This document shows positions 1 through 10,720 of a stretch of DNA of 64,000 bases, piece by piece. A program made the position numbers and the translations under genes. Source of the stretch: Isoetes taiwanensis. Its lineage: Eukaryota; Streptophyta; Lycopodiopsida; Isoetales; Isoetaceae. The stretch covers positions 1 to 64,000 of the forward strand of contig JAJEKV010000832.1 of assembly GCA_021234155.1 (NCBI GenBank), given 5' to 3'. Under the pieces are notes generated by a model. That model was not told where the DNA came from and searched no databases. It worked only from the letters and a program-made list of their open reading frames with translations. The stretch's first letter is position 1. Each line of letters begins with the position of its first letter.

Positions 1-3000
1 CAATGTATAAGCATGGATTATGGATTATGATCTCAAATAATCCAGCACATGCGGGAATAAAGTTCATGCAGGATATTGGCTATCGTATGCACTTGGCATC
101 TTTCAGCGCCTTCATGAGTGCATGGGCATTATGCCTTGTTTGAAAATACTAACGTACTACTAAAGGAACGCATCTTCAAAATATTTTGACAAGGCAGCAT
201 TAATGGACTACCGCTTCATGGCAGACATACCATTTAGACTCCACGTTTGCTAACCGATTCTAAGAATTAGCAACGACTTGTTGAATCATATTTGGCATAC
301 GCTTATCCGACTCCATCTTGCTCGATTTGCAACTTTCTCAAGATTAAACGCGATATGGAATGATCTTGGCATAATTGCTAAACGACAAGTCAACCATTGC
401 AATATAATGGTGATGCAATCGGAACATAGCAAATGTGTGCAATTCTAATACTTGAAATTGCATTTCTGGTGGGTGCAATTTGAGTGTTAGGTAGATATGC
501 CAAAATCGTGGTAAGAAAATACCACTTTCAAGATATGCAATGGCTTAGCTATTGTGCATAAATGGAAAAACATTGGCGCAGGAAAACGTTTACAAAGCTG
601 TATTCACCTACTAGTGTTTTGGCTCTGGATTTTCCAAGAGAATGTAGCGTAATATTTAGGGTTTTGGTCAGATTTTCCAAGAGAATGTAACAAGGAAAAA
701 TACTTAAGGCATTTTCTGACTACAACTAATTCACTCCATTTAGGCATGAGCAGAGTTAAGTACCGCTTTGAAGCTTGGTATGTTCTCGGCTTTGTTGGCT
801 GTGATTTTCTAGCCCATATGGGCCGCCAATTCCGCAGAAAACTATGGTGGCCACCGGAGTAAATGGATCCAACCGCGTAACTAATTCCGTGACAGCTATT
901 ACGTAAGGCATTATTCTTAAAATCAAGCTCACTCAACCGAAGTCGTAGGATTATTTTCTTCTTAAATTTTCGTTGAATGTCGACAAAAAGACATGTACAA
1001 AGTTCATGCTCGCGAATGATTTTGGCTTTTAAAGGAAGTATAGAGTATTTGCTGTGAATAATCTATCTTTAAAATTGCCGGAACATGCGTGATCAACTCT
1101 AGCAATGCAAAAGGTCTTAGCAAGAAATTCAAGATCCGCGGGAAGAACATGTAGAGGAAAACCGCCGAATATCACCGGATATGTTTGATCTGTTCATTCC
1201 ATAATACAAATCTGGAACTCCCGAGGGGAATTTAGATCCAAACTTTGGCATTGAAGAATATGTATTAATGCAATTATAGATCCAACTTTATCATTGAAGA
1301 ATGTGCTCAATGCATATAACTCAAGGTGTTGCCGGAAATTCTAGATCTATGCAAGAGTCTAATGATGTGGAGAAAAAGTACCAAGTATATTCCATGTGGA
1401 AAAGCAAAACGATCAACACAAAAGGCAATCACCTTCGAAAGCAAAAACAGTTCTTCTAAACGTTTATTTGAATGCAATATTAGGCTTTTGTCCGATGTTC
1501 CTTTGACCAACAAGCTTATTAAAAATGAGCATATAATCACATGATAGTAGTGCCACAGAATATTAGGCGAAGTTTCAGATTAAAATTGGTGAGATATTAA
1601 ACTAAGGTAATCTACTTGGCATGGCTTGAATCCATGCATCAGATTCTACTAAGGGATGCCTTTTATTGTTTATTGAATGTTCATGTGCTTCTGCTGGAAT
1701 GTTTTAACATCATTAATCTTTACGTAATAGACATAATAAAGGATAAATCCACGCAGCTTAACGCCAGAAAGTATTTCCTCGATCGCGGGAAAAATGAGTA
1801 ACATGGTGTATTTTCTTTGATAACTCAAGGCATTACAATGGGTTCATGGCCGTGGTATGGGGCTCAGAAATAGGACTAAAGGGTCATTATCATATAACAT
1901 AGGAGATAAGAGATTAATAAAGATGAGCCAAATTTAAGTCTAAGGTTAATGGTCTTTGCATATCAATCAATGACAAGAATATTAAACCCATTGTTGCGAT
2001 GTAAGTGAAAAAGTAGATGTACATGAAAAATTGAAGTATTCCCAATATTGAAATAAAAGGAAAATCTAGGGATATATGTATTGGCTTTGGATAGGTAATT
2101 CTAAGGCCCAGACATGTGATTAACTTCACTTGCCAAGTTAGGAGGGCTCATATTCCACCGGACTTATGTGCCGCGGAATAATTACTAAGCCGAGAAGCAC
2201 ATGTATGGATATGGGCATGTGGAGATATTTAAGCCCATTTATAATTTCTTGGACATGTAGTTATGCATTTACAAATGAATGGCTATAAAATTGAGAGAGG
2301 TCCTTCAGGACCGGTGTCTAGATGCTATAAAGAGTGTGTTCATTAGATTACCATGGATTTAACTAACTTATATTTGGAGAAACACAAAGGCAAAGTGTGT
2401 TTGCGATGGTTGGTCGGGTTCACCGATGGCGCCACGTAATTTATTGGTCGCCATTTGTTGCTCTTAAGCTTTCATTTATTCTATAACGATTTTAAAGGGC
2501 TCTTAATGTGGAGCTTCTACGAGACAAAATGAGGGCTTTGGAAAGGGTTGTCGTGATAAAGATTTCAGTATTTTGGCCTTTCTAACAAATGAAAATTTAT
2601 GACTAAAATTGACATCTCCGCAGGCCTAGTACCTGTAAAAAGAGGCCTCCAGACCCTCATCATGAATGTTCAAGTCATTGTTTTTTAGCATGCATGTTAA
2701 TCTAATGGATGCATGTGAGTCAAAATGTGTTGGGCGTAGTAAGTAGATATGTTGTGGTGGATAAATAAACCTAGCTATTATGTTTATGATTACATGCAAG
2801 GTGAAGGGCTTAAAAGCTCAAAGAAATCCAAAGCTTATTGCTAGTGACTTAGGCTCTTACCCTTCTTAGGCTAACTGGCCCTCTGGTTTCACAACTGTAA
2901 TGTGATTTCTTGCTCCTATATGTGTTTTTTCCATTATTTCAAATTGGAAAAGCTTACAAGACAAGATGGCAAAATTATGGAAGATTATTTCATTGGTTAA

Positions 3001-4680
3001 CATGGTAGAGACTTTGGGTCTTGAAATTAATTTGTATTCAACAATGTTGCTAAGGTCAAGACTTTCATATCAAATGATTCAAGTTTGGGAAGTTGTGTAA
3101 TATAATTTTCTTCAATATTTTGTCTCGACCGTAAAAACAGGTCTTTTTAGGCGTGAAAGAAAGTATTTTAAGAGTGGTAATACAAAGATTATTTTGGTTC
3201 TAAATGAAATTATGTTTATAAGCTCTCTAAGGATTTGAAACTTCTTGTAAATTGTAGTGAACGGTAATTTTTTAGCTTGGATAAATGTTGACCATTTTAA
3301 GGCCTAAGTCAAATATATACACCTGTTTTGGCTTAAGGTCGATATTATTCCTCAAGTGGTCTTTGCGAAAAAGTCCATGAAGGGTAAAAGCCCATTTGAA
3401 CGGATTTAAAAGGTGTTTCTTTTTTTTTTTTTTTTGGTTGCTTTTATAGATGTACCGGCCTAAATATTATAATGACATGGCTTGTTGATGTTTTGGATCA
3501 TACAAACACATATAAATAATCTACCTTTTAGACTACAAGTGACATTTAACCATTGATTTAGTAATTTTGTTTATTAGCATGTTTTAGGGTTAAAGCATTG
3601 GTGCGAATACCTAACAGGAGATACCACACTATGGGTTCATGTCTGACTCACTACCAAGAGTATGGTTCTCGCCAAGTCGATCCATGCATCACCGAAAAGC
3701 TACTTGAACCTGGGTATTAGCCTGTTGGAGCAAAGAAGTGAGAAATTTTAAGAACCTGGTTTGGCTTTAGTGGCAAGCGCACTATAAGCCCTCATGTTTA
3801 CACCAGTAACCCCATTGTTATGATTTTGCCTTACTTATCCTTGAATTCAGATATGAGGAAGAAAGGTGACCTCAACATGGCTACGAGGAAGAGATTAATG
3901 AGGAGAAGATGCTAGCAAAGAAGAGGAAATTGGTTTGATTTCCACAAGAAGTTATCCACTCGGATCCGGAAGGGCTACTTGCCCATTGGTTAATGAGAAT
4001 CTTGAGAGCGGGAAGAAATGACCAAGGGGATTCAGCAATTGCACCCCGCTACAATAATTATCAATGATTACGCAACTCAAAGACATGAAGTACTTGGATC
4101 CATCAACTCCAAGCAAATTGATGAAGGAAGAGCTAATGCTCGTGATCGGGCCTTCAACCCGTGTTTTGGCATTTGTCTTTTGCATAATTCAAGAGTATAG
4201 CCTCGCTCTACATGTTCTTGGTTCAATATGAAAGTATTGTGAATCCGGATATAATATGGTTACTATTGCAGCTTAGATCCGCCATGTGTTGTATAATCGC
4301 ATATGTCTTCCGCTCCCCTAATGATGATTTTCATGCATAGTATGATTTGCGTTGATTATTGGGTTAGATTTTTACCGGCATTGGTATTAGAACAGAATGT
4401 ATATGGTGTAAAGAAGATACGGGGAAAGAATCCTAAAGAACACCAGGTTTCTATGCTTAGTTTAAGATTTGAAGGTTGCATTACAGGGAATCTTTTAATG
4501 AGGACATAAGATTTTACAAGCTTTATGTTTGGTCCAGGTTCTGGGTTCTACTACTCCTTCTAAGAATATGCCCTTGTGTTTTAATGGTAATAATGGCAAT
4601 AATAAAGAGCGATCCGCACAATGGATGTGGAATAGGCTTTTGTAGATGTAGTGGTCCAGATTGCTAGTATTTAGGGCCGA
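1..4680. other. Gene-poor flank left of element A
   Basis: AT-rich sequence with dense stops in all frames. A 110-codon minus-strand frame (604-936) and several shorter frames resemble no family I know, and none has a neighbouring frame that continues it. Contents seen are a short tandem duplication at 617-692 and a T-rich run near 3419-3435. The last kilobase shows fragmented frames of no recognisable product. Probably decayed repeats or spacer. Confidence 0.5.
617..692. repeat. 45-bp tandem duplication
   Basis: The phrase GATTTTCCAAGAGAATGTA occurs twice, 45 bases apart, inside a longer similar context beginning TTTTGG. It is seen directly. Because the period is a multiple of three, it also repeats a peptide stretch in the minus-strand frame, which is the only reason that frame looks structured. 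Confidence 0.75.
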
Positions 4681-6308
4681 TGTTTCCGTGACAAGATAAC
4701 GGTCCCGCATCAGATATCACACGCCGCATTACACGCCCAATTTCCGACGGCGGTATCGCTTACGCAGTAGCTAGGTGGGTGCCCTAGGGGGTAACGCGGC
4801 CGTAAATAGTAAATTATTAATGTGCACATTCTCCAACGTACACATTAATGTGGGCACACATTTCCATGTGGACACTTGATGCCAAGTGGGCCATACCTAA
4901 GGTGCAACCAATTAAAGTACATTTTCCAATGTACACATTAATGTGGGCACACATTTCCATGTAAGCACATTTTGCCACCTAGCCATTAGAAGGCAAGTGG
5001 GCCCATTCCCCGCCATCCCACATGCCTAAAGGGGATAATCGAAACCTGGTCAACCCTTTGTCTATTAAGGAGAGAAACCTAACTCTGCCTTAATTTTCGC
5101 TTTAGGGTTTTAGGAAGTCCTGCTTTGGTGGCCCCAATGTACCAAAACCGCCTCCCCACCGGAGAGAATTGCACCATTAATTTCCCTTTGATTCGAAAGG
5201 GCTTCAGCCAGGATGGTCGAAGCTCAGTCGAGGAGCCACCAAGGATCACATATTTGGTTGTATAGATAGTCTAAACCCTATTTCAGCCATAGAATCGAGG
5301 GTTTAGCCTATTAAATTGCCCATAGTAGCCCCTCTTCTAGACTCTCTAGATATTCCACTTCTAACCAAAAGAACCTTAACTCTATGATGTAGATTAGATA
5401 TAGTTCTCTTTAGTTCTTTCATGATGTATAGGATGATGTATCTCTATGAACTCCTTGTATTGGGAAGGGGGTAGACCTAAAGCTTGGTAGTAGATGCTCC
5501 CAGAGTAGCCTCTAGCACACTATAGATTCTACTGCGGCAATGCAAGAACCACACCTGGTTGGGGTGAAGGGGCCGACCGCTTAGAAGGAGGTTCGTGTTC
5601 CTGGACTTTTGAACGATCCTATGGTGTGTTAGTGCGCACGGGTCATTGCCAGGATCGGTCTAATGGCTTGCCACCGAAAGGGCAAGGTGATGGGCTCAAC
5701 ATCCAATGGGTTCAAGTCGAACAATGGGCAAAGGGCCCTCTTAGTCACCTTGAGTCAGCAGATAGATCTCTGGAGGGAGTGATCCCTACCCGCCCCATCG
5801 AACCGGGAGATGAAACCCGTGAATAGCCCTTTTGGCTATGCATCCGCTGCCAAAGTCCCAGTCCCAATTCTTTTCAGCCTTCCTCGCGAAAAGTGTGCAA
5901 TGTGGAGGGGCTGGATGGAGTGGACAACCCTATGCTAGTTTATATGCCGCCCAAATCCATTGCCATGAATTTGGCCCGCAATGAACTCCTCGAGACTCAA
6001 GCCATTCATCCCTGATCCGTTTCCCGGGTAGACCCCCCCATATGTATTGTGCTCACCTTGTTTTATGCAGATGTGATGGACCACCCTTCCGAGGTGGATA
6101 TGCTTATGTTATATAATCGACATGTATGTTTCGCCCGGCAGCCTAGGGTAGATTCCGAGGGAGATCTGGGTAAAATGACCCTTCACTCTTCCCACTGGAA
6201 CCCGGCCACGTTGTTGATATGGAGGGCCCTGTATCGGCCTGGAGCTGGTATGGGGATGAACTTGTTTGTATACGGTGAGCGCACCGTATACGAGTAGGGG
6301 ACGCCACA
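4681..6308 (+). repeat. 5' LTR of element A
   Basis: About 1628 bp, starting TGTTTCCGTGAC and ending GGACGCCACA. It matches 16233-17862 along its whole length with many short indels. Shared blocks include the phrase starting TTAATGTGCACATTCTCCAA, the block ACTCCTTGTATTGGGAAGGG and the end block near TATACGGTGAG. The ACTCCTTGTATTGGGAAGGG block is also related to the LTRs of B and C. Confidence 0.92.
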
Positions 6309-6312
6309 ATGG

Positions 6313-6324
6313 TGGTATCGAGCA
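6313..6324 (+). promoter_or_regulatory. Primer-binding site of element A
   Basis: TGGTATCGAGCA lies 5 bases after the 5' LTR. It is the usual plant initiator-Met tRNA primer site (TGGTATCAGAGC) with one base missing. Minus-strand DNA synthesis would start here. Confidence 0.8.
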
Positions 6325-6517
6325 ATGTTCTTGGAGACCAAGAGCAAAGCACCGCCATGTTCCCAAAGAGCACTAACTTGATAGATCCTTAAACCCTAAA
6401 AATGGGAAATTTTTTTTCTCATTTTTGTAGTTTATGCTAAGCTAGTAATTAGTTGAAATGAATGAAAACAAACATAAAAAGACTAAAATAAGGTGAGCCA
6501 ACATCCAAAAGAGGTAG

Positions 6518-6782
6518 GGTCTCACATCGTCAGCCAGATGTGAAATGAGATTTTCATTTTCGGTTAGCTAACGTGGGAGACATTCATTTTAAACAAACAC
6601 CAAAAAGTTGTAAATTACAAAGAAATAGCTTGATAATTTTAAATTAGAGCTAAGAATCAGAGAGAATTAGCATGTTACATGTTTAAAAGTACAAAATTTA
6701 GTAGTGGTTCACTCATAGTTCACACACGCCGCTACGTGACAGAAATGACTTTTCATTTTTCGCCAAAATTAACGGTGAGACC
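6518..6782. repeat. Nested hairpin modules 1 and 2 of element A leader
   Basis: Module 1 (6518-6581) opens GGTCTCAC and closes with the inverted partner GTGGGAGAC; inside it lies a second dyad around GAGATTTTCATTTT. Module 2 (about 6718-6782) is a weaker copy closing with GGTGAGACC. Two more copies lie on the other side of ORF1 (8390-8457 and 8587-8647), so the modules bracket the H3-like unit. Confidence 0.7.
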
Positions 6783-6860
6783 TTGCTTAATTAGGTGTTT
6801 TAGATGTTTTAGGCAACCCAAAAAAAGGTAGTTTAAAAAGTTGACCTAAAATTGACCCCC

Positions 6861-6868
6861 TATAAATA
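6861..6868 (+). promoter_or_regulatory. TATA-like box before ORF1 of element A
   Basis: TATAAATA lies about 100 bases before the first possible ORF1 start. The sequence downstream (GAGGCGATCTTCCGG) resembles that after the TATA box of ORF2 in the same element (TTAGGCGATCTTCCAG). This suggests a duplicated promoter and leader. Promoter activity is inference. Confidence 0.5.
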
Positions 6869-6969
6869 GACCTAGACCCTCCCATTTTCGCTGCTCTTCC
6901 TAGAAGTTTGCTCGTGGTTCGCCGAGGCGATCTTCCGGCGCTTTAGTCTGCATCGGTAACCATCAAATG

Positions 6970-8322
6970 ATGGCCCCGCGACAAAACGACCGCAAAGGAA
7001 GCCTACGGGGTTAATCCTCCCAATGGCCGTCCCGCCTCTTTCTGCACCGGCCATTGGTCCTTCAAGAACGCTTTTTCGAAGGCAAAATCTTCTTCGGTTA
7101 AGATGCAGTGGATCGATCGGAGCCACCATACGGAGATCATAGAGGACGACTTAATCGACATCATGCATCAAATCCTCGAGGAGATCGCACAGAGGAAGGA
7201 AGGAGCAGGAGCAACGCGGAGCGTGCGCAGGCAGCCAATGCACCGGAAGAGCAACTCCGTGACCGAGACCCACCGGCAGGAGGACCAAGGAGGGAAGAGC
7301 GGGCCGGCAGCCGACTTTAGCCCCGCAGAAGAAACAGATCTTTGGCGCGCTTCATCAGCAAGTATGAAGCCAAAGAGCGCCGGAGTTTTAGAACGAAGGA
7401 ACCGGGAAGACGACTCCAACCAACGCCTTACCGGGCCAAAGAAGAGGAAGGCTAAAGCCATTAAGTGGGCAAAAGAAAGGTTGTGAGGGTTGGTAAGCGG
7501 TGAACGGGATCAACATCAACGAACCATCGGGCGAAGAGACCCCGCCTTCTACCGAATTCTGACGAAGACTACGCCCCAAGACGAGGGGAGCGAAGTTCGC
7601 CAAAGCCCCCACCAGAGAAGGAAGTGCCCCAAAGAAGAAGCACCCGAAAGCGTAGCACAGAGCAGAGGGAGGCCTGACAGTGGCGGAAGCCCCCAATCAT
7701 TCCCCGACGCGGATAGAGTTAAAGCCCCGCCGACCCCAACGGGGGCATATGTGATAGACCCCGGCCAAGGTTCATCGAAGAGGATCAAGGAGCACAACAC
7801 CTACATGGAGAAGTGGGAGGCATACAATGCCTACTACAAGAGAAATGTGGTGAGAACAATTGAAGGCGACAACTGACAGGAGAAGCCGTGACCTTGGCCA
7901 CCCCCCCACCAAAGCCCAAGCCTCCCGTGAGCACCGTGAAAGAAGCTGGCCTACAGAAGAAGTTGGAGAACGAGCTCCTCAAAGAAACCTAAGACTTCCA
8001 GAGAAGTTACGGACTCTTGATCCCCGGCAACCGCTTTCAACGCTTGGTCCAGGTGAAGTCATGCAGAGTATAACACGACATTACGCGGGACCGATGAGAT
8101 GTCGCGGTATTTACAGAGGGGCGCCAGAGGCTAAAAATAGTGCAGCATTTTGAAGATTCGGACTACCGCACTGGCATTACACGCAAAGAGGGTCACCCTC
8201 ATGAGGCAGATATGTATCTTGCCGTGCACATCAAGGGAGAACGCCTTGAACTCCTTGTAAATAATGAACATTTTGTTAATATAAGGAATTTTTGTGTAAA
8301 TAATGTGCCTAATCTTGTTTAA
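6970..8322 (+). pseudogene. ORF1 of element A: histone H3-like protein with long linker, broken
   Basis: The H3 fold is visible at the 3' end in alternating frames. Around 8014-8058 one reads LLIPGNRFQRLV, the start of H3 helix 1. A frame at 8140-8322 gives QHFEDSDY and, after a double shift, DMYLAVHIKGER. Between these, another frame (8168-8206) reads [13 protein letters not shown]. These match the H3 region around [18 protein letters not shown] and the RIRGER end. The RVTLMR form resembles plant CENH3 more than canonical H3. The 5' part is charged (open frames 7103-7486 and 7490-7876) and contains YMEKWEAYNAYYKRNVV, related to the linker motif of B and C. A start at 6970 gives MAPR with a degraded, tail-like sequence after it; that part is uncertain. 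Canonical H3 has 136 residues, whereas this unit spans some 420 codons. It is broken by several frameshifts. Its job is unknown. Confidence 0.75.
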
Positions 8323-8389
8323 ATATGTTAAGAAACTGAATTCTAGTTTTTGTTTTAGTCAAATTGAGTTTTGAGCAAAATTGAGACGA

Positions 8390-8647
8390 TGTCTCACACG
8401 TCGCCAAGACGTAAAAATGAGATTCTCATTTTCGGGCCGGGCGCAACGTGGGAGACCATGCCCAAAATGCCCAAAACAGCTCCAAAATCGACCAAATAAG
8501 GGTCAATTCGCCTAACTCGACGAGTTTAGTGGAATTACAGCTTTAGATCACCCAAATTGGTCAAGTTTAGCCCATTTAGAGCCCATGTCTCACACGCCGG
8601 GCCAGACGTAAAATGAACTTCATTATCTGGCCCAAGAACGTGAGACC
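8390..8647. repeat. Nested hairpin modules 3 and 4 of element A
   Basis: Module 3 (8390-8457) pairs GTCTCACACGT with ACGTGGGAGAC and has an inner dyad AAAATGAGA / TCTCATTTT. Module 4 (8587-8647) pairs GTCTCAC with GTGAGAC, GGGCCAGA with TCTGGCCC, and ATGAA with TTCAT. All are seen directly. They lie in the 0.6-kb spacer between ORF1 and ORF2. Variation between modules often keeps pairing. Confidence 0.8.
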
Positions 8648-8824
8648 TCGCACCATTTTTTTCACCAAATGATCTCCAAGTTGTTGCAATAGGTTCATTA
8701 GTTGTTCTTAGCATGCTCAAACCCTAGAAGTAGTCTTCAAACTCGCGCGAATTGCACCTTTAATAGATCGTAATCATCCAATCTCAAGAATTCTAGACCA
8801 TCCAAAATTAGGGTTTCCCTTTTC

Positions 8825-8832
8825 TATAAATA
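8825..8832 (+). promoter_or_regulatory. TATA-like box before ORF2 of element A
   Basis: TATAAATA lies about 115 bases before the ORF2 start codon at 8942 and is followed by a CT-rich leader. Element B has TATAAAAAT at the matching place (32267-32275). Function is inferred from position and conservation. Confidence 0.5.
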
Positions 8833-8941
8833 AGTCCCCATTTCTCATTTAGCACCCCGCAAGTTTGTCTCCACCGCTTAGGCGATCTTCCAGCCCTGAG
8901 GCGCTCGCGATCCGCTTGATACTCCCTTCTTCGCTAGATCA

Positions 8942-10507
8942 ATGGCCACCGCTGACTTCGGGCGATGGTACAAATACAAGGTCCATGTCGCCGAGGCGGA
9001 TGTCAACGACATCTTCCAAGTTTTTGAAAAGAAATTGATATCCGTTACGCTTAAATGCAACCCAAAGATATAGGCAAGTGCTAGCAGAGTTTCGCTAGGG
9101 GGTAGGACCCTCCCTTTGTTCAGGTCCCCCTTGCATAGATATTTCGCTCCCCGCCATCCTTCTTCAGTAACCTTTGGGGCGATGTCCCCAACATCGCCAA
9201 GTACTTAACCAACAAGGCGCAGAGGTCGCCAGACTACATGGTCCCCGATACCAACAGACCAAGTATTTCTCTTACAACCACGGCCTAGCTATTTTCTTAT
9301 CCCACCGCCAGCCAAAACCCAATGGGGCAACTCTATCCCTCCCATGGAGGTGGACCCCATAGCAGCCCAGGTAAGAGGAAGAGCAGATGCTTTTGCAAAA
9401 GACGCCATGAACAAGAAGCAAGAGAAGAAGAAGAGGAGTCTGACGACGAGGAATACACCTGAGCTCTACGACGATGAAGAACGCGCCAAGCTGAGCAGGA
9501 GCTGATCAACTCGAAAGCGAGCCTAGAGACATCGAAAGTTTTCCACCCCTGACACCGGGCATCACAAGCCTAGCCCCAATCATCATCGACGGAGAGGGAT
9601 ATCTATCTCCTCGCTGACATCTGTAATCTCCCCACGTGGGAGAGGGGAACTCGGATTGGATGAGCTGCTCCACCAACCGGGTAGACCGACATGGACGACT
9701 TCATCGCCCCGGGGAGTCTCGTGACTTCCGCCAAGTCGTGGAAGCCGACACTCACAGAAGCGGTTTAATTTCGACATCCGTGCATACAACAAAGATATCA
9801 TGGAGTCATGGAGGCCGCAAATAGACTAATTTGAAGAAGAGTTCCTTTGTTTTACAGAACAGATGGGGATCGAGGCAAGACCACTAGCATCCCGGGATGC
9901 GAAGTCCCTCAACACCACCTCCAAAGAAGAGGAGCGTGAATCGACCTCCCGAAGCTTTAAGCCACTCAACAATCGAAGACTACCGGAGCTCAACAAATCG
10001 AGGTCGAATTTAATTATGCAAGCATAGAGCAGAGGCCAAACAAGTGGGGAATCATCCCACATGCACAAACCCACAAAGTCGAGGTACTACTTGCCGTCGG
10101 GCCGCCGATGGGAGAATAGCGCGATACACCGCAAAGTTCAGTCCCCCAGGGGAGGAAGGAGTGTTCATGTCGACAGCACTCTCTTCCCGGGCAGTGCATG
10201 CTCAATAGCAGCAAATGCCCACTATGCCGCCCCGGTGAAGAGAGCAATGGCACTGACCTCTTCGACTTCGCCATACCCCATCGACGCCGCGAGATTACGC
10301 AGGACCGCGCCCTTACATCCCACCGCTAGTGGAAGACTCGGGCGAGAGCCTTGCGTATGCTCGCCGCCAGCCGCCATCGTGAACTTGGGACAAGTAGGAA
10401 CGCCCAAGTTAAGAAGTTCCTTGAGGACAACCCGCCCCACCGGCGACATTTCAAGACTAGTTAGACTCTTGATCCCTGAAACTTTTGTAACTAAAAATAT
10501 TATATAA
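8942..10507 (+). pseudogene. ORF2 of element A: unknown protein starting MATADFGRWY
   Basis: The ATG at 8942 opens a 43-codon frame beginning MATADFGRWYKYK. Further frames follow with the same base bias: a Lys/Glu-rich stretch near 9390-9470, a frame at 9636-9824, and a 148-codon frame at 10061-10507. The start aligns with ORF2 of B (a shifted frame reads RWYNAASH) and C (MAPSNFVRWYNEARSHP), so the unit is conserved and distinct from gag. It ends in an AT-rich stretch. I recognise no domain and no zinc knuckle. It could be an N-terminal Gag extension or a separate accessory protein. The number of stops means the product cannot be read through here. Confidence 0.5.
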
Positions 10508-10720
10508 TATAAATATAATTTCTTTTGCACTTTTAAATGTTTTGTTGATGTATTTTGCCCCACAACTATACCAACAAACATAAACAATGCAAGAGAACAA
10601 GGAAAACTAACCATATAGCCATGAATTATTTGTGTATGCGCTAGAGGCCTAGGCTCAGGGGAACCCATAACGCCAAGACCTTGGGGAAGAACAGACCCCG
10701 CCTGCACTCACCCCCTAAGA
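10508..10720 (+). other. AT-rich spacer between ORF2 and gag of element A
   Basis: An AT-rich run (10490-10560) follows ORF2 like a plant 3' end. The spacer has no coding signal of its own. B has a comparable stretch at 32950-33130. Confidence 0.4.

Noticed and set aside
604-936. 110-codon minus-strand ORF as a host gene
   Set aside because: No recognisable domain, partly made of the 45-bp tandem duplication, and no continuing exons nearby.
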